Shown here: piece by piece, positions 32,560-41,600 of the stretch
How positions within the stretch are numbered: the stretch's first letter is position 1
Layout: every line of letters starts with the position of its first letter
Assembly (NCBI RefSeq): GCF_902499335.1
Contig: NZ_CABVQK010000004.1
Coordinates: forward strand, 372,001 to 436,000
Direction: 5' to 3'
Source: Burkholderia lata
Lineage (GTDB): Bacteria; Pseudomonadota; Gammaproteobacteria; Burkholderiales; Burkholderiaceae
Length of the DNA: 64,000 nt
Notes under the pieces: model-generated
What the model saw: only the letters and a program-made list of their open reading frames with translations
Told to the model about the DNA's origin: nothing
Database searches by the model: none
Translations under genes and position numbers: made by a program

Positions 32560-32842
32560 CAGGAGCTCCTCGATGTTGTTAGTCATACGGGCAAAGGCGG
32601 CATGACTTGCGCAATCGAACAGCACCCGGGGCGAGGACATGGGACACGCCCGAGACACATAGAAGACGGAACTCCAGCGGAATGTTGCGTAGCGGGGCCC
32701 GGCTCTTGCAGTCCCCGAAGGGGACGTCTGGTTCGGAAAGACATCGTGATGCGTCTTGCATTGCGCAAGCGTTTCGCCTGCCCCGCTTGCCAAATCGCTT
32801 GTTCGGAGGGATGGTCCGACAGCCGTTGGCAAGGCAGTCGAA

Positions 32843-32873
32843 ATTATATGGGCGTTTTTAAATCGTCTGTCAA
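32843..32873 (-). promoter_or_regulatory. Consensus sigma-70 promoter far upstream of livK
   Basis: On the minus strand TTGACA (32873-32868) and TATAAT (32848-32843) are both perfect hexamers, 19 bases apart. Transcription would begin near 32836 and leave a leader of about 277 bases before livK. The leader includes a perfect GTCCCC-GAA-GGGGAC hairpin at 32711-32725. Confidence 0.6.
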
Positions 32874-33369
32874 AAATGCCGGTCGACCGAGGGAAAACAC
32901 GGAGGGTTTTGTGGGGTGGTGGTGGCGATTGGGGCGCAACCACGTGGGGGCGAGAACGTTTGCCTGGGGTGCAATTGGGTTGCTATTGGGTGCGTCGGAT
33001 CGGGCGGTTGCCTTGCTGCGCCTGGCTTTCGGCGATCGTTGAATCTGTGCGGTGCGTTTTCGGGCTGCCAAGGGTCTGATCGTCATGAATCAATCGACTG
33101 ATGATTGGTTTGGTGGGCACCAACTCGGGGCGTTCGGTCGAGGCGGCAAATCCTTCTGTTTACATACAAAACTAAACATCTGGAAGCTGATTGTTATTTT
33201 TATGAAATAATACGAATTCGCTTCTGCAATCCAGCCAGCCTTCCTGTGAGTCGCGAACACCGCGCTTCGCAGTCGCTTCAGGGCCGCTTCGACGCCCTCC
33301 CGTCGTCCAGCCGCCAGCCAGTGATCTGCCGTTTTTTTCTCATCGCATATCACCTGCTTCGGAACGCTG
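32874..33369. other. Intergenic region without a supported gene
   Basis: About 500 bases between the livK promoter and the exported-protein gene. It is more AT-rich around 33165-33215. Short open frames on both strands show no ribosome-binding site or protein-like composition. It should hold the promoter of the gene at 33370. Confidence 0.5.
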
Positions 33370-33993
33370 ATGAATCACCCTTTCTGCTTTTCTTTCGCCG
33401 CCGCGATCGCGTGTGCGCTTTCTGTTTCCACCGCCGATGCTTCGGGGCGCGATTCGCTGACCGATCGGTCGGCGGGTGCCAATGTGTTTCGTTCGGAGCG
33501 GCGGGCTGCTGCTCGGGATGAGGGGCGTTCGGTGCGTATGAGTCGCCGCCAGGTAAAGTACGCGGCGCCCATGGAGCGCACGCCGTTCGATACGCCGGAT
33601 ACGCGGCCGTTGCGGGTGACGGGCAATGCGCTTGTGGCACCGCAGCCTTCGGCTAAGCACGAGCCCGATTTTGTATTGCCATCGAACCGCGTTGCGCTTG
33701 GCGCGGGTGGAAGCGATAGTTTTGGTCGCGCGGTGCCTGGCTATGAACAGCGCGCGGAGAACTGGAATGAGTATCTGCGGGCGAACGGCTCTCGGTCTGC
33801 TAGTAGCGGGGGGTCGTATGCGCCGCAGCGGCCGTATGATGCTCCGCGCGGTCCGCATGGTGCGCCGAATCCGTTCGACCCTTCAGTGCCGCAACCGGAA
33901 ACGCGGACGTTCTATGACAACGGCGCGGGGACGAAGTGCACTGCGACGGGTGGTGCGGGGACGTCGCGGTCATCTTGCAATATCGGGTGGTGA
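33370..33993 (+). CDS. Hypothetical exported protein
   Basis: 207 residues, not recognised. Signal peptide MNHPFCFSFAAAIACALSVS-TADA. The mature protein is Arg/Ser/Pro/Gly rich and looks disordered; it ends with two Cys (GTKCTATGG, SSCNIGW) that could form a disulfide. The codon bias is less GC-biased than in neighbouring metabolic genes. It lies at the edge of the RHS region but faces the other way and has no visible tie to it. Confidence 0.6.
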   Translation: MNHPFCFSFAAAIACALSVSTADASGRDSLTDRSAGANVFRSERRAAARDEGRSVRMSRRQVKYAAPMERTPFDTPDTRPLRVTGNALVAPQPSAKHEPDFVLPSNRVALGAGGSDSFGRAVPGYEQRAENWNEYLRANGSRSASSGGSYAPQRPYDAPRGPHGAPNPFDPSVPQPETRTFYDNGAGTKCTATGGAGTSRSSCNIGW

Positions 33994-34190
33994 TGATTGG
34001 GGATAGTCGGCAGCGGCTGCTCTACTCGGCACGCTGCGCGACTTCGCGCAATGCACCCGCATCCTGCGGAATTTAACCATCCCGAATGGGGGGGGTACTA
34101 CCCTTCTCGAAACAGATCGAGATAATCACTCCGAGCGATGGTGTATTTTTTCCAAAATTAAACGACAAAGCCACACCCCGGTTGCCGCGA

Positions 34191-34388
34191 TTATTTACCA
34201 CATGCGAAATATAGGTTGAATTTTTCTGCAACACGACAACCTTCCAGGTTTCGCTCGGAGTCCTCCACTTTAATTTCACCTTCCGGAAAAATATCAAGCA
34301 CCCACAAATCAAGCGCACCGAAAAAGAATGGCGCCCGTAACGGAAGCCGTACGACCGCATCGCGCTCATACGTGGCCTGGAATTCCAA
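34191..34388 (-). CDS. Small orphan ORF, possible immunity-gene remnant
   Basis: 65 codons from a TTG start (MEFQATYERDAVVRLPLR, ending VAEKFNLYFACGK), AT-rich. Amino-acid composition is protein-like, and an overlapping frame (34073-34414) is less so. Located at the far end of the orphan toxin/immunity array. Could be a truncated immunity gene or not expressed at all. Confidence 0.3.
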   Translation of the reverse strand: MEFQATYERDAVVRLPLRAPFFFGALDLWVLDIFPEGEIKVEDSERNLEGCRVAEKFNLYFACGK

Positions 34389-34432
34389 TGATCGACCGCG
34401 CTCTTATTTTCCAAGCGCTTCGATCACGCAAT

Positions 34433-35029
34433 TCACTTTGACGATTTCGCCACGAAATAGGCGAGCGTGTTGTTAGTTAGATAATTCCCATTAGAACCAT
34501 CGAACTTCGCTGCAGCATCCGGCCCCGCGAAGAATCGAGTTTCCGGCTTCTCTCTAACAGCGCCAGTCTCGCGGTCGATCAAGTATGTCTTTACTGCGAA
34601 TTTCTTGAATACTTTCCATACCGTCCTAAAAAACTCGTCCGTTGCCTCATCTGTTTCGGGGTCATAGGACGCCGCTAAGCGACCATCCCGCAGGCTACCT
34701 GGTGCATATTTAGCATCATTCGACCGTAGAAACTGAATTGCCCCCGGTCCCTCCATAGACCCAATATAGCCCGATCCGCCCGGATGAGAAGCGACAAATT
34801 CACGCGTATAGCGCTCCACCGTGCAAATCGCCTCATCGAGAATCACGACATCGGAGAATGGCTGCCCGTGACACTCGGCCATGCTGTCATGCGCAGGAGG
34901 AATGGGTGAATTCCAAATGTACGAATCAATAAATTTGACATGAGGAATATGCTCTTTCAGCAAATCAGAAAACACTGCCTCATCAACACTTGTCATGAAG
35001 GTCTGCAACGTCGGCATCTTAGTAGTCAA
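34433..35029 (-). CDS. Candidate immunity protein for the orphan RHS tip
   Basis: 198 residues, cytoplasmic, no signal peptide or membrane segment; family not recognised. It starts 16 bases after the orphan RHS fragment stop, exactly where an immunity gene is expected. A TTG start at 35029 has AAGG 8 bases upstream; ATG 35017 (MPTLQTFMTSVDEAVF) is the alternative. More AT-rich than the core genome. Its immunity role is inferred from position only. Confidence 0.6.
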   Translation of the reverse strand: MTTKMPTLQTFMTSVDEAVFSDLLKEHIPHVKFIDSYIWNSPIPPAHDSMAECHGQPFSDVVILDEAICTVERYTREFVASHPGGSGYIGSMEGPGAIQFLRSNDAKYAPGSLRDGRLAASYDPETDEATDEFFRTVWKVFKKFAVKTYLIDRETGAVREKPETRFFAGPDAAAKFDGSNGNYLTNNTLAYFVAKSSK

Positions 35030-35045
35030 AACTTCCGCCTTTCTT

Positions 35046-35894
35046 TCATCGGGTAGTGACAGTTCCGAGTGCCATCGTCGCCGTATTCATGTCTCCCGGT
35101 AGCAAGGTTGATCCCTTAACAACCGTGATGACAATCGCACTCGGATCCTGTTGAGTGATGCGATTAGCGTTCGCCCACTCCCGTTGAGACATCCCGTTCA
35201 CTGGCCCCTTATCTACTGTCTGGACATAGACAAGATTGCCTTGAGAATCTCTGAACGTCATGTCTGTATAGGAACTGCCCTTTCGCCCACTTCCACTTAA
35301 TGGTGGCAAATAGGTTTCTGGGCGCTCTCCTCCAGTGAGAGCGTCACGTCCACCTGTAACGTGTCGGTCAGCTGGATTATCAGCAAGATACTGATCTCTG
35401 ACGCTATCCATATGGTTCTTAGTCGCTTGGTTACCTCGTCGGCACCATCCCCATGGATCAATCCATACCAGTGGCCTCTCGGCGTACGCATAAAGATTAT
35501 GCCCGCCGCTCAGGCCAATCGGATCCGGATTAATAAAGCGTCCAATGTCCGGATCGTAGAACCGGAAAGTGTTGTAGTGCAGCCCGGTTTCGCGATCCAG
35601 ATACTGCCCCTGGAAGCGCAAGTTTTGTGGCCGTGGCATGTGGGCAGATGTCGCGGCAGCCAATTGCACCTCGCCCCATTCCGGCACCGACTGTTGCGGA
35701 GCCCGCGCGATCCACTCCTCCTGCACCGCGTTGCCCCAAACCTCGTAACGAGCCTGCCAAATCAACTCGCCATCGGCATTAGTCAACTCCCCCGGCAACC
35801 CCGATACATCGTTGTGGAAATAGTAAACCGCATCCCATGCATTGGCGTCGTTAGCCGCCGCCTTACCATGATCGATCCGCGCCAGCGCGCACAT
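35046..35894 (-). CDS. Orphan RHS C-terminal fragment with a distinct toxin tip
   Basis: 282 codons. The first 150 are the end of an RHS core nearly identical to that of the full RHS protein (IDHGKAAANDANAWDAVYYF, RFINPDPIGLSGGHNLYAYA, VWIDPWGW). The last 130 are a different tip: NQATKNHMDSVRDQYLADNP, SYTDMTFRDSQGNLVYVQTV, DKGPVNGMSQREWANANRI. The D...Q-x-V-D-K pattern could be a PD-(D/E)xK-like nuclease core, but this is uncertain. It lacks the PAAR domain and most RHS repeats. Just before the ATG, the homology continues out of frame by one base, showing decay from a once longer gene. Probably a displaced toxin module. Confidence 0.7.
   Translation of the reverse strand: MCALARIDHGKAAANDANAWDAVYYFHNDVSGLPGELTNADGELIWQARYEVWGNAVQEEWIARAPQQSVPEWGEVQLAAATSAHMPRPQNLRFQGQYLDRETGLHYNTFRFYDPDIGRFINPDPIGLSGGHNLYAYAERPLVWIDPWGWCRRGNQATKNHMDSVRDQYLADNPADRHVTGGRDALTGGERPETYLPPLSGSGRKGSSYTDMTFRDSQGNLVYVQTVDKGPVNGMSQREWANANRITQQDPSAIVITVVKGSTLLPGDMNTATMALGTVTTR
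35445..35890. repeat. Direct repeat of the RHS core end, copy 1 (copy 2 at 39042-39490)
   Basis: About 450 bases in the same orientation, encoding the last RHS-core residues up to WIDPWGW. Long stretches are identical by eye (for example both contain GTTGTAGTGCAGCCCGGTTT). Recombination between the copies would exchange the toxin tip of the full RHS gene for the orphan one and delete about 3.6 kb. Confidence 0.85.
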
Positions 35895-36113
35895 AACAGA
35901 TCAGATGCGTCTTGCGCATCTGCATCGCCACTCATGCTGATGTCGTCCACATCCCATTCTCGGATCTTGAAATCTGAAAGATCCGCAGTCGTTCAAAATT
36001 ACTCTGAGTGGACGCCCGCAACCATCTATTGAAGCGTCACACCTAGTCTCAGCACCGCTGCGCAACGTGTCACGCGTGACTACCAACCGCCTCGTAACCA
36101 ACGTGTGGCATGG

Positions 36114-36542
36114 CTATAAAACTGATCGCTGCCATTTATCCTTAAAATTGAGAAGCTCCTTCTTCTTGATTCTCCACTCTCCACCTTGACGCTTCAATGT
36201 GAAGCGGAATTGATTTTTCAGCCCTGCCGTTTGGCGAATAGTAAAAATTGCCACCTCACCTTCCATTTCAGCGCCCTCTTCTACGTCACTCTCTAGATCG
36301 TATGACGGTGGCGAAGCACAACCAAGGTCAATTAATCGCCCCTCGCTCTCCTTATCCGGAAACGCCCATCTATTAATAATCTCGATTAAATTACTACGCC
36401 CCTCCTTATCGACGCCCTCTGTATCTAGATGCTCTAGCAACGCACTCTGCTTTGCCCGGCAGAACCGAATCTCCCACTGATTCATTTCCGACATAAATGC
36501 CTTCAAGGCACTCCGAGCACGCTTTAGTTCTTCATCTACCAT
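36114..36542 (-). CDS. Orphan NTF2-fold-like immunity protein
   Basis: 142 residues. Ends with NQFRFTLKRQGGEWRIKKKE, the typical last strands of NTF2-like immunity domains; the N-terminal helix begins DEELKRARSALKAFMSEMNQ. AT-rich relative to the chromosome. No matching toxin gene precedes it, so it is likely an orphan immunity gene kept after loss of its RHS tip. Confidence 0.55.
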   Translation of the reverse strand: MVDEELKRARSALKAFMSEMNQWEIRFCRAKQSALLEHLDTEGVDKEGRSNLIEIINRWAFPDKESEGRLIDLGCASPPSYDLESDVEEGAEMEGEVAIFTIRQTAGLKNQFRFTLKRQGGEWRIKKKELLNFKDKWQRSVL

Positions 36543-36633
36543 TCTGAGCTCTTAGTTGTTAGATATTGCACTCATGACCTCCCACCCACTCTACAGGACA
36601 TCATAGGAGATCTGCATCGATCGTGCACCACCG

Positions 36634-36825
36634 TTACCGGAGATGAATTGCGTGCCCACGTCCACCGAGCCGCCCCTTGAACTGCGCTAAGAATCGCATC
36701 AAAGCATAGGGATTATAATTTCCATCCAATATGGCAACCCCATCTTTCATTGACGCTGAATCACTGATCCGAAATTCTCCGAAGTCGCTCGATGCATCCA
36801 ATACCAGAACTGAACAGTATTCCAT
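36634..36825 (-). CDS. Small ORF of unknown function
   Basis: 63 codons (MEYCSVLVLDASSDFGEFRI onward). Flanked by similar short sequences TGCACCACCGTTA (near 36622) and TGCACCGCCGTTA (near 36832), suggesting duplication or debris of a toxin/immunity module. No family recognised. Confidence 0.25.
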   Translation of the reverse strand: MEYCSVLVLDASSDFGEFRISDSASMKDGVAILDGNYNPYALMRFLAQFKGRLGGRGHAIHLR

Positions 36826-36870
36826 GACGGTGCACCGCCGTTAGGCAAAGGCTTATCCACCAACTAACTT

Positions 36871-36985
36871 TCATCCGCTAAACGAGACGCTACTTGCCCC
36901 CAAGGGATCGACCCAGGACAGCAGGTTGAGCGCGGATGCATACAAGCCGTATCGTCCGCTCGAAGAGATCGGAGCAGGATATTTC
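36871..36985 (-). pseudogene. Degraded RHS tip junction (third RHS remnant)
   Basis: Reading leftward the DNA encodes YGLYASALNLLSWVDPLGAS followed soon by a stop (TGA at 36873-36871). This resembles the RHS end motif NLYxYxxNPLSWVDPLG. There is no long open frame around it, so it is a remnant of an older RHS end. Confidence 0.6.
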
Positions 36986-37051
36986 GATTTTTTATGGATT
37001 TTTCATCGATCAATTTTACCCAGCCCACCCCAAAATCACCACCACCCCAAT

Positions 37052-37663
37052 CTAAAAATTACTTTTCAGAACATCTCCATCAAACGATTTATTCGAAGAT
37101 ATTTTCTTTCCCAGAATAAAATCAACATCGAGCTCACCCACCCCAATACCATTCTTCTTCGCTGCAAAAACGATGGTCAAAAATGGATATGAATAGTAGC
37201 CAGGGTTCTCCATTACATCACGAATCAAACCAGACTTAACCCCCACCACATTGACCACCCTAGGCAAATAAATATTCGCCACCTTTTCACATATCCATCG
37301 ACACGTCGACTCAACCTCCGCCTCATTCCGCGGAAAGTCGACTGCGCCACCGACATTAGGAGAAAACGACTTTACCGTTTCCATGGATGTATTCATCGCA
37401 AGAACAAGACCCGTCGGTATTTTCGGCTTGTATGGCGGGTTACTGATTTTGTAAAAATCTTGCAAATCGGGAGAATCAGCGGAAGCAGAAAGAATATAAC
37501 CATTAGCATTATTCAGAAATCTGAATCCGATTCGCCCACAGCCCACCCCTTTCCGGCCGACAACAATCTCGCCTTGCGACACTTTACAGTCGCCTTCACT
37601 AATATTTTCTTTGAAAGATTCCTGCAGCCTCTTTTCAAATATTCTCTTTAATTCCGCATTCAT
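37052..37663 (-). CDS. Orphan immunity-like cytoplasmic protein
   Basis: 203 residues, family not recognised. No signal or membrane segment; Lys/Asn/Ser rich and strongly AT-rich, unlike the flanking chromosome. It lies between the Imm26-like gene and the RHS debris, on the same strand. The weak Shine-Dalgarno (GAGAG) sits close to the ATG. An immunity role is inferred from position and composition. Confidence 0.5.
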   Translation of the reverse strand: MNAELKRIFEKRLQESFKENISEGDCKVSQGEIVVGRKGVGCGRIGFRFLNNANGYILSASADSPDLQDFYKISNPPYKPKIPTGLVLAMNTSMETVKSFSPNVGGAVDFPRNEAEVESTCRWICEKVANIYLPRVVNVVGVKSGLIRDVMENPGYYSYPFLTIVFAAKKNGIGVGELDVDFILGKKISSNKSFDGDVLKSNF

Positions 37664-38043
37664 CTCTCACGTTCCAATATTTCGCTGAATGAAAATTTGC
37701 GTCGTGTCAGACACCACCGCGAGTAGTAGACTGCGCCCCTTGCATCGCTATCATTTGCCATCAGCATCACCAGTCGACTCGCGCGCGCGACATGTAGCCG
37801 TTGACTCCGACAAGTACGCCGATGTTTCTGTGCCCTGACGGTCCTGATATATCACCGCGCGAACCACATACCGCCTCATCGGAAATCCGTTTCGTCATAG
37901 GTGACGTCGAGCCTACGAATACGACAACCACAGGCATCCTAATTGAAGCGCCCAATCAACACTCTGAGTCGATCGCTCATCACGTGGCCCTTGGGCTGGC
38001 CAGTCATGGACTCGGGACAGCAGTGACGTTAGCAGTTACGATT
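37664..38043. other. Non-coding debris within the RHS array
   Basis: 380 bases. A leftward frame of 62 codons (37955-37767) and a rightward frame exist, but neither has a ribosome-binding site or a known family. It is likely decayed toxin/immunity DNA. Confidence 0.45.
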
Positions 38044-38667
38044 TCATCGCTTCTTCTTAATATTTTTCTCTTTGAATCGAAGCGCAACCGCATCTGCTTT
38101 GTCATTGCATTCATTTATACCACCCACCCACCAATCCATTCCCTCCTTATCAACAATCGACTTCACCAATCTGGAATTCCATGGCACACCTTTTTTTACG
38201 TACCCTGAAAGATATAGATTTACACGCCTGACAAGCTGAGGATTAGAAAATATTGTCATATCCTCCAAATTTCTGCGAACCCCATGCTTCTCAGTAAATT
38301 TCTCACCCCCTTTGTAATAGATTCCCAACTCCTCATATGACGTCCCCTCGAACTCAATTTCCGAGAAATAAGATTGATCTGGTGTATAGAGTGGATCAGA
38401 TGACAAAATAGGCCACTTGACCGCGCAAAAATATTTACCAAAATCAAAAGATGCCAATATCGGATTAAATAATCGGCTTTTCCTTGAAAAATTTATTGAC
38501 TTCACGCTTGCCGACACGCCCTCAAAATCGACACTAAAATCATCAAAAACCTCAATCCATTTTGTTGCCCCAACAAAAATCACCCTAGACAACACGAACC
38601 CCCACTCCCCATTCATCTCGGAAGGAATTGCAACAACATCACCGGGCACCACCTTCAACAAAGCCAT
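38044..38667 (-). CDS. Imm26-like immunity protein for the RHS GIY-YIG tip
   Basis: 207 residues, cytoplasmic. The N-terminus (VVPGDVVAIPSEMNGEWGFV, LSRVIFVG) resembles the Imm26 immunity family. It starts four bases after the RHS stop, and the GGAGG ribosome-binding site lies inside the last RHS codons, so it should be translated together with the effector. Expected to bind and neutralise the GIY-YIG-like tip in the producing cell. AT-rich. Confidence 0.72.
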   Translation of the reverse strand: MALLKVVPGDVVAIPSEMNGEWGFVLSRVIFVGATKWIEVFDDFSVDFEGVSASVKSINFSRKSRLFNPILASFDFGKYFCAVKWPILSSDPLYTPDQSYFSEIEFEGTSYEELGIYYKGGEKFTEKHGVRRNLEDMTIFSNPQLVRRVNLYLSGYVKKGVPWNSRLVKSIVDKEGMDWWVGGINECNDKADAVALRFKEKNIKKKR

Positions 38668-38671
38668 ACCA

Positions 38672-41600
38672 TTAACCTCCGCAGCGATTCAGTCCGATTT
38701 CTTTTGCTTTATCGTTATAGAATTTCACATGAGATAAACCACGCTCATCCGCTCTCAATTTATTGATAGGCTCAATGACATTGCCGGGGAATCCAGTTTT
38801 AGTTCTGAATTTTTCTCTATACGCTTGCTCATATCCTTTTGCTTGACTATATGTCAACGTTCCAGCAGGCCCTTCCAGAGAGCGAATTTCGGTCTGCCCG
38901 CGAACGGCTCGTCCGGTACCGACATGTTCGGAGAGGCGATCATCGAGTGATTGCCCGGTATGTCCAATGTAGTAGGGCTCGTTTGCTCCGGGCTCGTATA
39001 GGCCATACGTAGAGTACCCGGGCGCATCCAGCGGAGTTACCGCCCATCCCCAAGGGTCAATCCACGAGACAGGGTTGGGTGCATATTGATATAGATTGTT
39101 TCCACCGGCGATCCCGATGGGGTCCGGATTGATGAACCGTCCAACATCCGGATCGTAATACCGAAACGTGTTGTAGTGCAGCCCGGTTTCTCGGTCCAGA
39201 TACTGTCCTTGGAAACGAATATTTTGTGGCCGCGGCACGTGAGCAAGCATCGGAGTCACATCATGTGCGTGCCTCCATGCCGGTGTCGGCTGGTTAGGAG
39301 CCCGCGCGATCCACTCCTCCTGCACCGCGTTGCCCCACACCTTGTATCGAGCCTGCCAAATCAACTCGCCATCGGCGTCGGTCAGTTCCTCCGGCAACCC
39401 CGACACATCGTTGTGGAAATAGTAGACCGCATCCCGTGCATTGGCGTCGTTAGCCGCCACCTTACCCTGGTCGATCCGCGCCAGCGGCACATAGCTGTTG
39501 GACTCATACAAGTACGTCAGCGCTTCCTCGCCCTGACGGTCGTGATACGTCTCCTGCACGAGCCGCATGCCGTCCCACAGGAAGTCGGTACTCGCATAAC
39601 CCCCATTGAGCTTACGAATCCGCCGGCCGAACGCGTCGTATTCGAAGTGCGTCGTCCCGACACCAAGCCGGTCCTTCGTCACGACGGTCTTCAGCTGGTT
39701 CCAGTCGTCGTACTCAAGCGCCAGCTCTTTGGCCGGCCCGTGCCCACTCAACTTGCGAACAAGCCGCCCATAAACGTCATACTCGAAGCGCTTGTCCTCG
39801 AACATCTTGAGCCGGTTGTGCTCAACAAAGCCTCCCGGGTGGTCGCTCGACACCAGGTTCGCCGCCGCGTCCCAGCGAAACACTTCCGACGGCAATCCCG
39901 GCCCGGCCGCCTGTTCGATGCGACCAGTCGGGTCGTACCGATAGCTCGTCGCGCCATAGCGCAGATCCCGCTTCTGGATCACATCGCCCGCAGCGTCGTA
40001 TTGCCATTGCTTCGCAAGCAACTCGTCCGTCGCCCTGCCTCGCTGCGCAACGTGCCGAGCACGACGGCCAACTGCGTCATACCCAAAGTGACTGGTCAGC
40101 TTGCCTTGCGTCCGCAGAACTTCCCGATGCAGATCATCGCGCTCTATGTCCGCAACTGCGGCACCGTCAACGCGAATCTGGTGCACGTGCCCCGAACCGT
40201 AATTCAGCCAGTCGATCGTGCGCTCGCCTGAGATCGTCGTGCTAACGCGATTACCAAGCTCATCATAGGTATGCGCAAGCCAGCCCGTGGGCGTGTATTC
40301 CTCAAGCACTTCACCGCGCGCGCCGTACTTCAGGCTGACCCGATTCTTCAACGACTGACCACGAGCCGCCAGCGTGTACAACTCGGCCGACGCGATTCGG
40401 CTCGCCTTGTCGTACAGATACTCACAACGCTCGTGCGTGGCTTGCTTCGCCGTCAGTCGCCCGATCGCATCGCGCTCATATCGCGTCTCGATCTTTCCAT
40501 CCCGCACGATCGTGCCTTGGCCGCACACATCGTATTCGTATGTGCGCTTGTGACCGTCGAGCCCGATCTGCGCAGCCACGAGGTCGCGACGGTCATACTG
40601 GAAGTGATACGACTCGCGATTTTCGTTGGTCAAGCTCGCGAGCCGGAACGCATCGTCGTAGCCGAACCGCACGACACGATCAGCAGCATCAGTGCGAGAC
40701 AACAACAATCCACGGGGATTGAGCTCATAACGCGTGCTGCGCTGATTCGCATCAACAACCTCAATGAGACGCCCAGCCACGTCGTAAAAGAACGCCTGAC
40801 GAGCACCATCCGCCGTCCCGATCCCCGTGACCCGCCCCATGGCATCCGTTTCGTACACGGTCGACTGCCCGGCCGCATCAGTCACACGCGCAAGCGCCCC
40901 ACGTGCGTCATACGCAAACCGCGTAACCTTGCCGGAACAATCGGTATACGACGTCAACTGCGCACGGCCATTCCACTCGAGGAACTTGTACCCACCCCGC
41001 GCATCGCGAATCGTATGCACCAGCCCGCGTTCGTCCCGGTGATACTCGGTCGCGAAACCCGCAGGATCGCGCGTCATCGTCAGGTTGCCGAGATCGTCGT
41101 AACGATAAATCCAGCGCGAATTAGCCGGATCGGTTTCCGCCACAGGCAGGTCGTAGTACCCGTTCCACTCGGTCCGCTCGACCTGGCCCAGCGCATCGAT
41201 GCGCTGAGTCTGACGCCCTCGCTCGTCGTATTCGAAACGGGTCGTATGCCCGGCCGGATCGGTCGTACTGACCAACTGCCGCTTTGCGTTCCACTCCAAC
41301 TGCCACACATGGCCTTCGGCATCCGTATGGCTCGTCGGCTGCTGATCCTCATTCCACGTCCAGCGCGTCACGCGACCGATCTGGTCGGTAATCGTCACCG
41401 AACGCTGCGCGAGATCCGCGTTGAACGTATACGCTTCGCCGTCGTTGGTCCAGTGGCGCACGACACGCGCGTCGCGGCCGACACCCTGCCACGCATAAAA
41501 GCACTGCAGGCCGCCACGCAGCGTGTGCTGGACCATCAGCCCATGCTCGTACGCAAAGCGTCGCCCGATATGACCGCTACGATCGGTAACGGCCACCAGT

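Noticed and set aside
32579..32761. 60-codon frame in the livK leader, considered as a branched-chain amino-acid leader peptide
   Set aside because: Leu+Val+Ile are about 14 of 60, close to an average protein; no run of regulatory codons and no ribosome-binding site.
34073..34414. 113-codon leftward frame
   Set aside because: Overlaps a more protein-like frame at 34191-34388; rich in Arg/Trp/Cys as in an out-of-frame translation.
37801..38208. Rightward 135-codon frame with a hydrophobic stretch
   Set aside because: Overlaps the immunity gene 3' end on the other strand; no ribosome-binding site; composition explained by the AT-rich antisense.
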